A DNA stretch of 64,000 nt from positions 61,621,050 to 61,685,049 of the forward strand of contig OZ007569.1 of assembly GCA_963931925.1 (NCBI GenBank). Direction: 5' to 3'. Every line of letters begins with the position of its first letter. Position 1 is the first letter of the stretch. Both the position numbers and the translations under genes were made by a program. This DNA is from Onchidella celtica (taxonomy: Eukaryota > Mollusca > Gastropoda > Systellommatophora > Onchidiidae). The notes under the pieces were generated by a model that had not been told where the DNA came from, made no database searches, and worked only from the letters and a program-made list of their open reading frames with translations. This document shows, piece by piece, positions 45,298-55,490 of this stretch.

Positions 45298-45514
45298 TTG
45301 AGGCAAGGTGAGCCAGAGTCAAGTTAAATATACGTATACACGTATAATAATATTCACCTACATAATTATAATGTATTCGAATAACTTCGGGAGCTTTGTT
45401 TTGCATTCATAAACTGCGCAATAGTCTCGAAAATAAAGGTCACCAATCCAGTTAGGTATCTTAAAATCTTAGTACGGAGCAAGATAAAAAGGGAAACGTC
45501 CACGCCTACATCGT
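45298..45514. other. Plain non-coding stretch
   Basis: Nothing recognised. Confidence 0.5.
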
Positions 45515-45610
45515 CTTCAGTGAGCTACGTCGTACCTGGTTCAGATAGAACAAAAACGTCATCTTCAGCGGGCCTCGTCGTACCTGGCTCAGACGAATCA
45601 AAAACGTCGA
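45515..45610. repeat. Two tandem copies of a 48-bp unit
   Basis: cttcagtgagctacgtcgta at 45515 recurs as cttcagcgggcctcgtcgta at 45563. Both are followed by cctgg-tcaga and caaaaacgtc. The period is 48, so an open minus-strand frame repeats 16 residues (TFLIRLSQVRRGPLKM / TFLFYLNQVRRSSLKT). The unit is GC- and CpG-richer than its surroundings. Whether the frame has meaning is unknown. Confidence 0.8.
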
Positions 45611-45973
45611 AAGTTTAGTTAAATTGTTGACGCTCAGTTTCCTGTGAGACAAAACAGATGAGCTAATTTCAACGTTTGAAAGCATGTCATTCCGCCTCAC
45701 TGAAATGTGTAGGTGGAGTCCACCAGCTTCAAATGGAAACAACGTAGGAAGCACCTGAGACATCACGAACCAAGTTAAATGTTTTCGAATCGGGTTCTAA
45801 TCACAAAGAGAAAGAAAAAAAAAAAGCACAGGAGTCAAGAGGAAATGAGGTGCAGCAAAGACCGCGGGAAAGGAGTCGTTTTGGATGATGGAAAGGAATG
45901 TGAGGGAAGCGTTATATGAAGGAGTTTAAGAATAATTTCAAAGCCGACTGCCTGGAAGGTAGAGGGCGTTTCC
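45611..45973. other. Plain non-coding stretch
   Basis: Purine-rich in places (45800-45920); no gene recognised. Confidence 0.5.
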
Positions 45974-46190
45974 TCTGGCAGAAAAATACAACTTTAAGTA
46001 CTGAATCGAAAGGAAACTATGGATAAAAAAACAAAGATTTCTGGCAATCAAAATACAAATTTAAGCACTGAATTGAAAAGAAACAATAGATAACGAACAC
46101 AAAGATTTTTTGGCATTAAAAATACAAGTTTCAGCGTTGAACAAAAGAAACAATGGATAAGGACCACAAAGATTGCTGGCAGTATTTCTT
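45974..46190. repeat. Degenerate tandem repeat, 66-69-bp unit, about 3.2 copies
   Basis: Units begin tctggca, tctggca, tttggca and gctggca at 45974, 46040, 46109 and 46175. Each carries aaaatacaa-ttt-ag, gaa-gaaac-at-gata and cacaaagatt. Spacings are 66, 69 and 66 bp, but stops occur in every frame of the units, so the array is not coding. Divergence between units suggests an old array. Confidence 0.85.
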
Positions 46191-46320
46191 TGCCGAAACC
46201 TTTTCACACAAAAAAATGCCAGCTCCGAAGTTTGCCAACAGAAAACAGTTGAATAGCTTTATTTCACCACCCATAGGATTTTTCCTTCGCTTAAGAAACA
46301 TGACTCGAATCCTGGGCAGT

Positions 46321-46416
46321 GTAAGTTTGCCCATCTGTAAGTGTGTCTGTGTGTAAGCTTGTCCATCTATAAGTTTGTTTATCTGTAAGTTTGTCTATCT
46401 GTAAATTTGTCTTTAT
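46321..46416 (+). repeat. Six tandem copies of a 16-bp unit (gtaagtttgtctatct)
   Basis: Units start at 46321, 46337, 46353, 46369, 46385 and 46401 with no length change. The first six bases read gtaagt, gtaagt, gtaagc, ataagt, gtaagt and gtaaat, so the array repeats a 5'-splice-site-like hexamer every 16 bp. It is short, clean and non-coding. Confidence 0.9.
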
Positions 46417-46559
46417 GCCACACGTTAGTAAAGCAGTGGGTTTCAAACAGTATTACCATTGTCCAAGATGAAGGATGAGAACAATACGGAGATTACATTA
46501 TTATGATAGGAACTTGACAGTCTCAGAATTAGCAGTATCATTAAAGATGTGGTTTATTA

Positions 46560-46748
46560 GGTTCCTGGCGTACTGAGCCAAATCTGTTTTGCCTCGCTTT
46601 TTGTGGACTATGAAGTTAAGGGAAACCTCGCTCACTAGTGCGTGAGACTGAAGTTTGTCTTGCTACTTGATACAAAGGAAGTTGAAGTCTGAGCCGAAAC
46701 CGATGCAAAACCAGACTTGACTGGGTGCGCTTCTACTAGGCTTAGGTA
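46560..46748 (-). repeat. Repeat family B, copy 2 (reverse orientation)
   Basis: The reverse complement contains cccagtcaagtctggttttg, catcggtttcggctcagact, cagtctcacgcactagtgag, and agcgaggcaaaacagatttgg, in the same order as copy 1 at 11021-11200. Homology extends through about 185 bp. No open frame or terminal inverted repeat seen. Confidence 0.7.
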
Positions 46749-48085
46749 TAGGGATTAGACAGTACAAACTCGTTTTGGGGCATGTTACAATCAGTGTGAC
46801 ATGATGTCACTCACGAAGACAGAGCTTTAAATCTGGACAATCTTGTGAAAAACTACAATACTGGAGATATTTTTAAAAGGCAGCACGGTCAGAACATGGC
46901 TCCTCTGACCAAACACCACATAGTATTAGTACATCGTTACCACTGAAAGCGGTAGTATTACCTGATCGAGTGTTACCGTAAACATTTCTGAGAATATAAA
47001 TATATGTCAGCACAGTGCTTTCCTGGCATTCATTGTTTGTAACAGTTGACGCCACCTTCCAAACTTCCTACCTGTCTACTTCATCCCTTGTTACACCGTA
47101 GAGACTCATATTCCATTTCTTTCTGCCCGGCCCAGCTCGGTTTTGTTCACGGTGTTCGATGCATTATCGACTCCCTAGTGAAGCTGTTCAATAGCAGAGC
47201 AATACTAACGATTTTCAATTCAAGGGCGTAGTCTTGAAATGTTAGTTTTCCCTCCACCTCGTGCGCCATGCTGCTTACTACAGTACCACATTGAATAGTT
47301 TATAATATTTTTCCAAAGTTTCGAAGGTGGTCACGTGAGCCCAAATTCGCTTAGCTCTTTGTTCCTACCACTGATTATGGGTTAAGTTATACATGCATCA
47401 CTGTTAGAAATTTGAAACAGTTTTGCCCCGCTTCATCATAATATCTTTTCCATTTCCCCTCTGGTTTCTTCCTCCTCTACAACTCTGTCTGGGAGAAAGA
47501 GAAAATATACATCAATATAATCAGAGATTACCCCTTTCTCTTCCCTGGAATGAAGTCTACCATTGGACAGCACTGAAGTTGTCGCCTATTAAGTGTAATA
47601 TATTCCTAGTTCTGCCTTGATCTGTTGCCTCAGGGTAAACCTCCCCCGACCCCCCCCCCTCCTCCTCCACCCTCACGCACGAATCCCATCATATTCCCAC
47701 TATGTCTGTCTCCGCTTTTCACGGCTCCTTTAGGTTTTCCATCTCTTTCTTTCCCACATCAAACAGGACAGTGTTTGCAGGCGCAGGCGCGTACGGAGAA
47801 TGTCGGTTGTGCAAACAGATCAATGACTCGCTCACTATGATTTCTGACATTTGAAAATGCACGTGCATACTGGAGAGAGACAGACATGGTAACCCAGCAG
47901 TAGCACGTGTTGAACGAGAAAAGGGAAGGGGGAAACAGGGTGGGGGGAGGTGAAGGAAAATCTTCGTATCACTTTGTTCTCTGTTATAAATTATCACCGT
48001 CTTTAATGCATGCCTTTGTCTTCAGTATTTCTCCATGACATTCTCAGATTGTGCTACTGCAAAATGTGGCTGTTGAATGGAAATA
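46749..48085. other. Non-coding stretch
   Basis: No gene recognised. C/T-rich at 47430-47480 and 47640-47700. Direct repeat attttcaattcaagggcg/caatagcagagc around 47188-47230 is trivial. Frames are under 95 codons. Confidence 0.45.
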
Positions 48086-48325
48086 ATATCAAGTATTTTC
48101 CATTTTATTGTATGTGCATTTTTGTCTTTTCGAGAAAATGAAGATCGAAATTTTGAAGAGTTGTATGAAATCAGAGGACAACATTACGTCACATACACAT
48201 ACTTCAAAGTTTTTAACCGATTGGAATGACACTTGTGCATAATGAAATTAGGAGCGAGAGAACCACTTTCATGACAAAATCCGCAAAATGTCGCATACAA
48301 CAATACTGCAAAAACCCCCACGATA
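48086..48325. mobile_element. MITE family C, copy 1 (about 240 bp)
   Basis: Aligns over its whole length with the reverse complement of 63573-63822. Shared blocks include tatgtgcatttttgtctttt, cgagaaaatga, atcagaggacaacattacg, ttaaccgattg and aaaatccgcaaaatgtcgca. The ends are inverted: the left end ttccattttattgtatgtgc corresponds to the right end gcatacaacaatactgcaaa. There is no transposase. Short open frames crossing it are not genes. Confidence 0.8.
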
Positions 48326-51300
48326 TGAATTGCCGCTTTTCTAAAGTGAGACTAATATTAATATCCAAATGTGTATTTTCTGTGAATGAAAAGTTTGGGC
48401 CCCAGGTGAGGTACCTGGACTTTCCTTCCGAGAAAACTGGAACAATAAAATTAAACTTATTTCTATAGTGAGCCAACATTGGGTCCACGATCACAACTGC
48501 ATCTAGCACACAGCACTGTCCGACACCCGGCATAATTATGTACTGGCTAGTAAACTGTAGTATTAGAGCTCTAGAATGACGATGTGAGAGCCATGCTGGG
48601 TATTCTCTGATGCGTCATTGTGTCCACTGTCTTTACACAAGATTATGGTATGGCAACTCTGTTCAGGACTAGATCGGTCATCAAGTGGTTGATCAAAATA
48701 CGATTATTATTTGAAGTATTTATGTTGTGTTATCATAGCTCAGCCACCTTTGAGATCTCCAGATCTGCGGCGTATGGTGAATTGGTATACCATTGTCTCA
48801 CATATAATACCTCACCGCTCACCTTGATCTATTCATCTCATCTCACCCATGCATACAGACTCTGCATGGCCAATTAAACACCCCAGTCTGCTGTCTGCAA
48901 TTGATTTCCCCTGCCTTTGGTCTAACTACTCACCAATCGACAACTTTCATGTCTTTGTCTAGCATAAAACGTACAATTAAAGCACCTGTAGTCTCTTACC
49001 CAGCTTCTCTACCTCTGTGTTCTGTTTTATCCCTTGCTCTGTCACTGAGCACTAAATTTCGTATCTATTACAGCTGTTCTGGTGCCATTATCTGTCATAC
49101 ATTCTACATATTAAGGATACTTGTCTGTCTTAACGGTCTAACAACGATTTGGCATGAGCAGCGTGCTTAAATCAAATCAAAATGTACTTGTTGATCCCTG
49201 CATCACTTTGTCACGAACACTTACAATAATATAAGGATGGCTAATTTCTCCCCGTGGCCGCCAGATGGGAACATTATCACGCCAATACATTTTGATTTCC
49301 TTGGATCTTGATCTGGAATGAAATAGAGCTGAAGGTACAAGGAAAGGTAGACAGGGAGTGGAACCAGAGAGACTGAAAGGAGATGAAAAAGAAGAGTCAA
49401 AGAAAGAAAGAAATCAGCGCCGCCCCCCTCAGTCAAGAACTGTGCTAAGATGTGGCTGGTGGTATTTGCTTATCCGATCATGTGCCTGGATATCGTTGTC
49501 GATGATAAAATTATGTGAATCGACCATGTGAGTACGAACCAGTGGTGGAAGAATCGATATCTTTGTTGAATGGCAGAATCTCCGTCTTTTGTGTTAATCA
49601 CGATTCGATCTGATACGATGAAAGCGGTTAGAGAAATCGTCTCGTGCACCGTGATAAATAGAACGCAGTATTGAGATATTACCTTTTTTGATGCATTACG
49701 TGTTCTGTTTATAAGGAGACGCCGTGTTGTTTTTTTTCCTGTGTTTTGGGGAATTTATGAGCCAAAGTTTAGAGGTTCCTAAGGAAGGTTAGGGACAGCT
49801 CGGTGATGCACACATTTTAAAAAAAATATTTTTGTAAGAAGGTAGTGTGAATAATAGTATTGACTTTCTGACAGCAGATCTTTTAAGATTGTCTCTACAA
49901 GTTTGATGTGGAACACTGAGGAAGGAAAAAATCACTTAGTGGCGTTTCATGATTTCATTTCGGAACAGTGTTACACGATTTTTTATTTTGTGTTTAATGC
50001 TAATTTTTTATTTTTTTTTGAGTATGTTCAAGCATTACCAGTCTTATTAAACAGAATTCTAACACTCCTTAACTCTACTACTGTCGGAAGCAAATTAAAT
50101 TGGTAATTTTGCACACCCCTGGACTATCAGGGCCAGTTAAATCAGCCATGCAGATTTATTAAGGTTTTTTAAATCAAAAACAGCCGCGCAAATAATAAGT
50201 TTGTATGATGACGATTTGCAGCTGAAACACTCTTCTCGGGAGACAGGGACCCCTTCCTGACAGCAGTAGGGTTAAAGTATCGGTGCATTTTATGCTGTAC
50301 TTCCATAATTCATAATGCTTTAATTTTTCCAAAATAGCTGTGCATTAATCTTCAAAATATTTTACTCGTTATTTGTACTTACATTGTATACGATTTTTGG
50401 ACCTGAGGCGGAAAGCTTTAGAAGTTACTGTACACCTCAATGATTTTACTACATCTTCGTCAGTTTTTGTACTCATGGTTTTAATTGTAAAATCTACCCG
50501 GTAAGGGAAAAGTGGACAGGAGCGGCAAATGCCTTGCAATCGTGATGAAATTTTTATTTTATTTTTTAAGTGGCATTTGCATGTTGCTATGTAATTCGCC
50601 AAATCGAACTGGGGTGGTACTTGTTGCTTTAATTTGATGTCTAACTTGTTGCAATGACATTTTATCTGATTTACGGGAAATCCGTATATTCACCCTGAAT
50701 CGGCCCTGCACGCACTGCGCTTTAAATGCTGAAATTGAAATAATCTAATCGTTCATTGTAACTGTTTGTACGACTTTTAAAGGAAGATTATTTCCCGCGT
50801 GTTCGGCAGATCAGAATTTTCCTCAGACAATTAATTATATGGAAAACGTTTTGTGAGATAAATTATCACTTAGAAACTTGCAACATCAAGCGAATTCTTT
50901 CGTTGAATTTTCTGAATCTCTCGCGGATTAAGGCTGTCAATGAACTCTTTTTTAACTGTGTGTTAAATGAAGAGTTTGAGCAGCGCTACGTTCAGGGTTG
51001 AATATATTCTTCATTTGTAGAAAGGCAAAAAAGAGGTTGAGCATCTTGTACCGCCTCAACTGCCAGCCACACTGAAGCGTGAGTAGGCTTATTTATTTAA
51101 TCTGTCCAGGTGCACGTTCTTTCTATCCTCTTCACCTTCTTTCGTTCCTTCTCTGTACATTTTGAAGCCCGATCTCTTTGTCCAATTGGTAGCAAGTTTG
51201 TGCAAGTTTCTGTGGTTCATTGTCTGTGTTTTCTTTCCGCTAATGTCTCTATTTATGTCTGTCTTGATCTCACGGTCTTTCAAAACTTCCCATATGTCTG

Positions 51301-51342
51301 AATTGCTGGCACATCCATTCATTCCTTCATCCCACACTCCAT
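48326..51342. other. Long non-coding stretch
   Basis: About 3 kb without a recognised gene. The segment 50640-51080 is repeat-free with several TAAT/ATTA cores (acaattaattat). Frames are under 90 codons. Confidence 0.45.
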
Positions 51343-51555
51343 CCATCCATCCGTCCATTCATTCATCCATCCATCCGTCCATCCATCCATCCATCCATCC
51401 ATCTATCCGTCCATCTATCCGTCCGTCCATCCGTCCATTCGTCCGTCCGTCTGCCCATACATCCGTCCATCCATCCATCCATCCATTCATCCATCCATCC
51501 ATCCATCCATCCATCTATCCATCCATCCATCCATCCATCCATCCACCCATCCATG
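51343..51555. repeat. (CCAT)n/(CCGT)n array
   Basis: CCAT units with CCGT and CTAT variants. Pure CCAT predominates at both ends and CCGT in the middle (51405-51450). This is the opposite orientation to the GGAT arrays at 41.65 and 45.06 kb. All open frames are artefacts. Confidence 0.95.
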
Positions 51556-51787
51556 CACGTTTGACATGACCAGGAATTGCATAGATTATGATTGTGCCAA
51601 CTGGTAAAAAATTTGAAGCGCCGAAATCTTTGTCATCACTCGAACCAATTTTCATGCCGTGTGAAAAATTCCACAAACTAGTGTCCTGTGACGGACTCCT
51701 AATATACTTTGGAACTGGTAATAGTTCCTTAATGTGCATCTAATTTATGATCGTATTTCGACTTGACAAGTCTTATTTAGTCAGAAT

Positions 51788-52222
51788 ATATGCGTGTGCC
51801 TGAGAAAACCAACAAAAAGTCGGCAACATGACGTTTTGAGTTCTGTACATATAATAAAAGACAAGACATTTCTGATAAATTGAAGTCAGTGACCCCCCTA
51901 AAACAAGAATTTGAGAAAACGGCATTTAATCCTATAAGTGGCAATAGCTAATTGACCAAGTAATATTGGAGTGATTGCTGTTAGGAGACCGTAGTCTAAT
52001 AACTAAGCCGTTATAGAGATCATAGTGAGTAGTGTTCACTGCTCATCTACAGTTTTTCCTGTTACGTGCCACGGTCCCCTAGCAACAGCCAAGTCGGAAG
52101 TATTTTTGATCTTGTTAGGAGACCGTAGTCAAATTACCCATTATTATTTTCACTTCAAAACCGTTTTTCTTAACATCAGCTCGGCCGACTTTATGTGGGT
52201 TTTCTCAGGCACACTCACATAT
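51788..52222. mobile_element. MITE-like element D, about 435 bp, 35-bp inverted ends
   Basis: The left end tgtgcctgagaaaaccaaca...aaagtcggc (about 51795-51824) is inverted at the right end as gccgactttatgtgggtttt plus ctcaggcaca (about 52184-52213). Only a few mismatches and a 2-bp length difference separate the ends. Inside, gttaggagaccgtagtc occurs twice in direct orientation at 51980-51996 and 52114-52130. No transposase and no clear target duplication; AT-rich flanks make the exact outer ends ambiguous. Confidence 0.75.
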
Positions 52223-55200
52223 TTTCACGGTAAGAATAAGAACGATTCGATTCACGAGACACCAGAAACTGAAATATTACCCATACCATGACTCCTGTAA
52301 TTTATCACTAGGAGGACAGGTCACGTTATGAGTATGATGGTGCATGCATTAACAGATAAAGTTGCACAGGTAAGGCGGGAGGTGTCAATAGAAACCATAC
52401 AGTGTTTTTGCATTCATTTCAGGCTTTACGTGGGTTGTTGAAATCTGTTAAGATAACCATTCTTTACCCGGCCTCAAAAAGTATAGGGAAAAATGCTACC
52501 TCGGTCTCAGCCCAAATGGTAGTCATAATTATCATTCAAGCGTTTGTTTATCAGTAAAACAGCAAGAGCATGCTGAGACAAACACACAAAAACCTACCGC
52601 CACCTTCAATATTTCAATTTATTACGAATAGCCCCTTTTCTTCATCCAATACCAATACTTGTAAATTCTCTAGGCACTGGGCATTTAATATCAAACCTGC
52701 ATTAACTTAATCGTGTTTTGTCAAAAATTTCTTCTTTCCCAAATACACGAGACAATCTGGCTTTTGCGGGGGTTTGATTGCAGAAGTTTCTGGCTGTCTT
52801 GTCCCAGTGGAAACACATCAGTATGTCAGTAATTCAAACAAAAAACAAGACAATGACGTGGCACGTTTTGCAAAGCACTCGCGCGGTTTCCACTGTTTGC
52901 GAGGTCGAAACAATGCCTATGAAACTAAAATTGCCGTGATTTACTTTCTGATTGACATTGGTGTAAATATCATCTCTCAGTTTAGGCCAGTCTGAAACTT
53001 TGCAGCAGCCTTAACTCTTGGTTAGCAACAACCACGTTGATATTTCTATCATTTCAGTTGTTTCTTGTGCTGAATGGAAAATGGGAAGAAAGAAGAGGTG
53101 TTGCCAATATGCATGCATTTATTCTCAACCAAATATCCGTATTGTTACCTTTATTTCCACATCTCAATTTCCTGACTTGATTTGTTTTTATATCCTGACC
53201 CAGAGTAAATCATGCTGGGGCGTGTTTGAATTCGTGATCATAAAAGTCTGCTGTCCTATTTATTTGGCTGATAATAATTGTATCGGTCCTAGTGTTGGAC
53301 ACTCAGGTGTGGAGCCGTGACGGTGGTTGGTAAAGTGGGCGTGAAGAGAAATGTTATCGCTTTACACTGAGATAAACACATTGTGTTTTTCACGCTATCT
53401 TCGACAAGCTGGACAGGTTCAGACCAACATGACACCCTGTTGCGTCTTCTGGTCTGCAAGTGGAAAATGATACTGTGTTGGCAGCGATGATGGTGACGCT
53501 GATGATGTTAGTAATGGTGGCGGTGGAGGAAAGCATTCAGATGCAATGGGAGTTGTCCTGAGGTCCCTAATTTGAATTCTCGAATATTACCTCTCTTTCG
53601 CAAGATAGCCAGCCATTTGAGAACGAAGTACAGTTCCACTGCTTATATATACTGAAAAACAAAACTTGGTGAAACAGTTCTTAGTTTAAAGCTCGGTTCT
53701 TCATTTGGGAGGTGGGAGGTGGGAGGCATAAACTATGAAGTGACTCATCGTTGTTGTTGTTTTTTTTCTGTCTGTTTTTCTCTTCCGACGCGACTGCGCA
53801 GTCAAGTACCCACAGTGCTGTGAGTTAGCCGTCTCCAGCCAGTATGAGGTGACGGCTGTGGCCAGTTTCAGTGTCCGAAACTTAACACTATCACATTTGG
53901 GGATGACCAGGCTGTGGCTGCACTTAGCTTCTGTGGTCCATTAATCAATGAGAACTTAGTGACCAGCAGTTTTGTCTCCTGTCCTGACTGAATCATGGAA
54001 TCCCACTAGATTTGTCTCACTGAGACACTGTCTCTTATGGTAATCGTATGGAAAATCCTGGTACTGCGCTGCAATGGGATGGTCCATTTGACGTCATCAT
54101 AATCAAATCAATGTAATTCCATCTTAACAAACAACTTACCAAACCTGTGAAACTTCAGAAACGCCATGTCAGAGTATGGATGTCTTCATTTCGCATCCTG
54201 TATTTCAGCATAGCATTAAACATTTTACAGTTACAAAATGGCGTAGGAGGAGGTTTTAAAAGAAAGAAATCCACGAAAACAGTGATATCAGGAACCAAAT
54301 TCGTACACAATTAAATATTGAGGTGTTACTGTATTATGTAAATCCTCATGCCAGTAATGTCTTTAGGATATCAGTCGTACGATATATTATTTATTCTGCT
54401 GGCAAATATTTCAAATAGTTTGTGACAGCTGTATACTTACGTAAACGATATGGTAAATCTCAAAATTTGCTTGAGACTAGCGATCTATATCACAGCGATA
54501 TCCCTCATGTCACAAAGTCACAGCTGTGACAGCGTTCCTGTGTTAGAATAGAAGCATTCTTCTGGTTGATACGCTTGGATGCAACGTGAACTTGCTTGTT
54601 AATGCCCGAAGTTTCGTCGCAATGCCAAGATTACCTGCTGTCGTGGTAAAACAATGAGATGACGACTGATCGTCAACTGAACATTATCGCCAGCAAATTC
54701 CTCATGCTGTAGCAGGAATACGACGAGAACATGAAACAATCCTCCTTCATGCCAACCACACAGACAAACACGAATACTGGCATAAATTTCGTGGCATATA
54801 CAAATATTTTGCAGTATCCTCTATCCGACATGAAACAGACTGAAGTCTTCACGTAGGTTAGCGCACTCGTTTTAACCCATAACACGTCGATAAAGCACCA
54901 GGCGTACAGCCACAGAACTGACAATTGTCAGAGATACCCTGCGTGTTGAAGAGGCTTAAAATGTCCTTTGTATTGTTTTCTTTGAAAGTGTGAATTTGCA
55001 TCTTGTTATCCTTTTGAAATACCCTTCAATGAACACGTACTGAAGAACATGTGTCCTGGTACACACAGTTATAATGGTCCATGAGGTCATGCCAACTTGT
55101 CCTAGCTGAGAGCCTCTAAGCCCAGCGTTCACCCGTAGAACCTGCCCCACTATATGGGAAATCCTTTCATTAAGCCCAAGCTGGTTGGAACTTCAGCCCA

Positions 55201-55430
55201 CAAATCGAAAATAAACTGAAGGATCCTTCATCGTTATTCCTCTTTTATGAACGTTCTAGTTCCTCATTTCGACCCTCGTATTTAGGCTTGACGTATTTGT
55301 CTCCCTTTACTTTTTATTTTTTTCAATTCTGTGGTTATCAGAAGTTCTTTCCCCTCCGGGAACCTGAGCCTACAAATATCGCATAAAGTCGCGTGAATGC
55401 CTTGCATTTTTTGGTGGTTACAAAAAAGCA
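52223..55430. other. Long non-coding stretch
   Basis: About 3.2 kb with no array and no recognisable gene. Frames of 60-100 codons (52774-52995, 53018-53320, 54673-54924) show no domain. A tandem ggtgggaggtgggagg lies near 53709-53725. Confidence 0.45.
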
Positions 55431-55490
55431 CGAGCTCATTGATGCGCGCGGGGTCATTGCCAGAAGACCAGAGTTCGAAATTAGGTCCAT
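55431..55490 (+). mobile_element. Probable tRNA-derived SINE head
   Basis: agctcattgatgcgcgcgg resembles a tRNA D-arm/A-box, and gagttcgaaatt about 40 bp later resembles the B-box and T-loop. Between them ggtc...gacc can pair as an anticodon-arm remnant. Spacing fits a tRNA. The 3' continuation (tccatttcttctgtgcactt and beyond) would be the SINE body; its end is not visible. An 80-codon frame on each strand crosses this segment and is probably incidental. Confidence 0.4.

Noticed and set aside
44936-45406. 156-codon His/Pro/Ser/Ile open frame
   Set aside because: Read-through of the GGAT/GGGT array on the minus strand.
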